Below, one piece after another: positions 62,237 to 64,000 of a stretch of DNA of 64,000 nt; the stretch's first letter is position 1, and each line of letters opens with the position of its first letter. Location of the stretch: the NCBI GenBank assembly GCA_045595165.1, contig JAZNZY010000003.1:24006-88005 (forward strand). Direction: 5' to 3'. The stretch comes from SFLA01 sp045595165. GTDB lineage: Bacteria > Bacillota > Clostridia > Oscillospirales > CAG-382. The notes beneath the pieces were generated by a model. That model did no database searches and had not been told where the DNA came from. It saw nothing but the letters and a program-made list of their open reading frames with translations. The position numbers and the translations under genes are program-made.

Positions 62237-62248
62237 AAATTATATACA

Positions 62249-63175
62249 TTAACCCTTAACGAGCTTTTCGATTTCTGAAGCGAAATCGTCTTCTCTCTTT
62301 TCAATGCCTTCGCCCTTTTCATACTTAACGAAGGATACAACCTTGATAGAGCCGCCGAGTTCCTTTGCGGTGTTATCGGTGTACTGCTGAACGGTCATAT
62401 TCTCTTCCTTAACGTACTGCTGGTGAACGAGACAGTTGGTGTCGTAGTACTTTTCAATTCTGCCGGTAACCATCTTTTCGATGATCTGCTCGGGCTTGTT
62501 AGCAAGCTTGGGATCGTTCTTGATCTGAGCAAGAAGGATATCCTTTTCGCCTTGGATAACGCTTTCGGGAACACAGCACTTGCAAACGTAGAGAGGGTTC
62601 ATAGCAGCGATCTGCATACATACGTTCTTTGCGTATTCTGCAAAACCTTCGGTATTTTCAACGCCGCCTTCAACCTCAAACTTAGCAACAACGCCTGCGC
62701 TTCCGCCGCCGTGGATGTAAGTTCCGGTAACGCCTTCGATAACTTCGAAGCGACGGATGGACATATTTTCACCGATAGTGAAGATTTCCTGCTTGAGTTC
62801 GTCTTCAACGGTGGTTTCTTTGCCTGCGAACTTGGTTGCAAGAAGAGCTGCAACGTCAGCGGGCTTGGTTTCTACGATAGTAACAAGAATACCGTGTACG
62901 AATTCCTTGAAAGAAGCGTTCTTTGCAACGAAGTCGGTTTCGGTGTTAACTTCGATAATAGCGGTGCAGCCGTTAGCGGTGTAAACGTCAACGATACCGT
63001 CTGCAGCAACTCTGTCTGCCTTCTTAGCAGCAACAGCGAGGCCCTTCTCACGAAGGATCTTTATAGCTTCATCAAAATCGCCGTTGGCGGAAACGAGTGC
63101 CTTTTTGCACTCCATCATACCGCAGCCGGTCTTTTTACGAAGCTCCATAACAACTTTTGCGGAAATATCTGCCAT
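62249..63175 (-). CDS. tsf: Elongation factor Ts
   Basis: 308 residues. N-terminal UBA-like domain (VVMELRKKTGCGMMECKKAL) and the core with NTETDFVAKN, which inserts into EF-Tu to release GDP. C-terminal region ends in the coiled-coil/dimer part. Starts five bases after rpsB, the universal rpsB-tsf pair. Confidence 0.98.
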   Translation of the reverse strand: MADISAKVVMELRKKTGCGMMECKKALVSANGDFDEAIKILREKGLAVAAKKADRVAADGIVDVYTANGCTAIIEVNTETDFVAKNASFKEFVHGILVTIVETKPADVAALLATKFAGKETTVEDELKQEIFTIGENMSIRRFEVIEGVTGTYIHGGGSAGVVAKFEVEGGVENTEGFAEYAKNVCMQIAAMNPLYVCKCCVPESVIQGEKDILLAQIKNDPKLANKPEQIIEKMVTGRIEKYYDTNCLVHQQYVKEENMTVQQYTDNTAKELGGSIKVVSFVKYEKGEGIEKREDDFASEIEKLVKG

Positions 63176-63180
63176 TTTGA

Positions 63181-63921
63181 TTAGTCCTCCTTAACTTCTG
63201 CTTCAGCAACAGCTTCTTCGGTAGCATCGGTAAACTGTTCGCCCTGCTTGCCTTCGAGAACTGCGTCTGCCATAACGGATGCGATAAGCTTGATAGCGCG
63301 GATAGCGTCGTCGTTGCCGGGGATAACGTAATCGATACAATCGGGATCACAGTTGGTATCAACGATAGCAACTACGGGGATGCCCAGCTTGCGAGCTTCT
63401 GCAACAGCGTTTGCTTCCTTCTTGGGGTCTACTACGAACATAACTGCGGGAAGACCCTTCATATCCTTGATACCGCCGAGGTTACGCTCGAGGTCAGCCA
63501 TTTCCTTCTGGAGAGCTGCAACTTCCTTCTTGGGAAGGAGATCAAAGGTGCCGTCTTCGGACATCTTGGTAAGGTTGTTCAGCTTCTGGATACTTCTCTT
63601 AATGGTCTTGAAGTTGGTAAGCATACCGCCCAGCCAACGAACGTTAACGTAGTACATACCTGCACGGATAGCTTCTTCCTTGATAGCATCCTGAGCCTGC
63701 TTCTTGGTACCTACGAAGAGAACGTTGCCGCCTTCGAGAGATGCATCGCGAACGAACATATAAGCCTCTTCAACCTTTTTAACGGTCTTCTGAAGGTCGA
63801 TGATGTAGATGCCGTTGCGCTCGGTGAAGATGTACGGAGCCATTTTCGGGTTCCAACGACGGGTTTGGTGACCAAAATGAACACCAGCTTCAAGTAATTG
63901 TTTCATAGAGATAATAGCCAT
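63181..63921 (-). CDS. rpsB: 30S ribosomal protein S2
   Basis: 246 residues. N-terminal SMKQLLEAGVHFGHQTRRWN is diagnostic; also YIFTERNGIYIIDLQKTVKK and VVAIVDTNCDPDCIDYVIPG. Assembles late into the 30S head-platform junction. CAGGAGGAATTC precedes the ATG. Confidence 0.98.
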   Translation of the reverse strand: MAIISMKQLLEAGVHFGHQTRRWNPKMAPYIFTERNGIYIIDLQKTVKKVEEAYMFVRDASLEGGNVLFVGTKKQAQDAIKEEAIRAGMYYVNVRWLGGMLTNFKTIKRSIQKLNNLTKMSEDGTFDLLPKKEVAALQKEMADLERNLGGIKDMKGLPAVMFVVDPKKEANAVAEARKLGIPVVAIVDTNCDPDCIDYVIPGNDDAIRAIKLIASVMADAVLEGKQGEQFTDATEEAVAEAEVKED

Positions 63922-63946
63922 TTTGAATTCCTCCTGTTTTTACCTC

Positions 63947-63989
63947 CGCAGGAATGGTATTTTCACTTCAACAGATGAATTTTCCTGCG
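63947..63989 (-). promoter_or_regulatory. Hairpin in the rpsB leader
   Basis: Perfect 8-base inverted repeat CGCAGGAA / TTCCTGCG around a 27-base loop, about 25 bases upstream of the rpsB start on the minus strand. It may be part of an S2 autoregulatory leader; the window ends before the promoter. Confidence 0.4.
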
Positions 63990-64000
63990 TGTGTATTTTT

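Noticed and set aside
1..64000. tRNA or rRNA genes, insertion sequences, prophage, attachment sites, replication origin
   Set aside because: Intergenic spaces were read on both strands; none contained a tRNA-like arm pattern, transposase or integrase remnant, or DnaA-box cluster, even though mnmE-mnmG-rsmG is often near the origin.

Overview
The window is a stretch of chromosome from an endospore-forming, low-to-mid GC Firmicute of the class Clostridia, probably a gut-type relative of the Oscillospiraceae/Ruminococcaceae. The evidence is a spoIIAA-spoIIAB-sigF operon, yqfC/yqfD and a YlbJ-like gene, an IspH-S1 fusion protein, Gram-positive lipoprotein signals, a Firmicute-type 6S RNA, strong GGAGG ribosome binding sites and sigma-A promoters of the TTGACT-17-TATAAT type. 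Species assignment is inference. No rRNA, tRNA, CRISPR array, prophage or insertion sequence was seen.

Layout. 1-5.1 kb (minus): tRNA/rRNA modification operon trmL-mnmE-mnmG-rsmG-NUDIX. 5.2-11.7 kb (plus): secA, two unknown polytopic membrane proteins and asnB. 11.9-13.3 kb (plus): the sigma-F sporulation operon. 13.6-17.0 kb (plus): a secreted DNRLRE/PPC/M23 protein gene interrupted by one in-frame amber codon, then a lipoprotein. 17.0-23.3 kb (minus): serC-serA-polA-rsmI-cyclophilin. 23.5-28.3 kb (minus): amino-acid carrier, P-type ATPase and a CE2-like esterase. 28.4-33.2 kb: SDR enzyme and PepV-like dipeptidase (plus), yqfC-yqfD (minus), YlbJ-like protein and a small Cys-rich protein (plus). 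33.4-35.4 kb (minus): GNAT-asd-lipoprotein. 35.5-45.4 kb (minus): a long run, PucR/CdaR-like regulator-ftsE-ftsX-M23-ctpA-greA-lysS-membrane protein-LRR protein, that links cell-wall hydrolase control to housekeeping genes. 45.5-47.1 kb: rsmE (minus), a DUF1292 gene and 6S RNA (plus). 47.1-49.1 kb (minus): a translationally coupled NUDIX / DinB-like / cytidine-deaminase-like cassette. 49.2-51.8 kb (minus): plsC and ispH-S1. 51.9-59.4 kb (plus): CapA-like lipoprotein with a DUF4855 protein, gltX-glnS and a lipoprotein. 59.6-64 kb (minus): rpsB-tsf, an LTA-synthase-family protein and a HAD phosphatase.

Most of the window is core metabolism and information processing. The most unusual items are: (i) the secreted M23 gene cut at codon 490 by an in-frame TAG, with homology continuing straight through; (ii) two families of short intergenic hairpin elements, one of which keeps an invariant GCA loop while its stems change in a compensating way; (iii) the four-base-overlapped NUDIX/DinB-like/deaminase cassette; (iv) the CapA-DUF4855 pair; (v) an LTA-synthase-family enzyme with serine where threonine is normally the nucleophile; (vi) a perfect 10-bp inverted repeat across the -10 region of the DUF1292/6S promoter.
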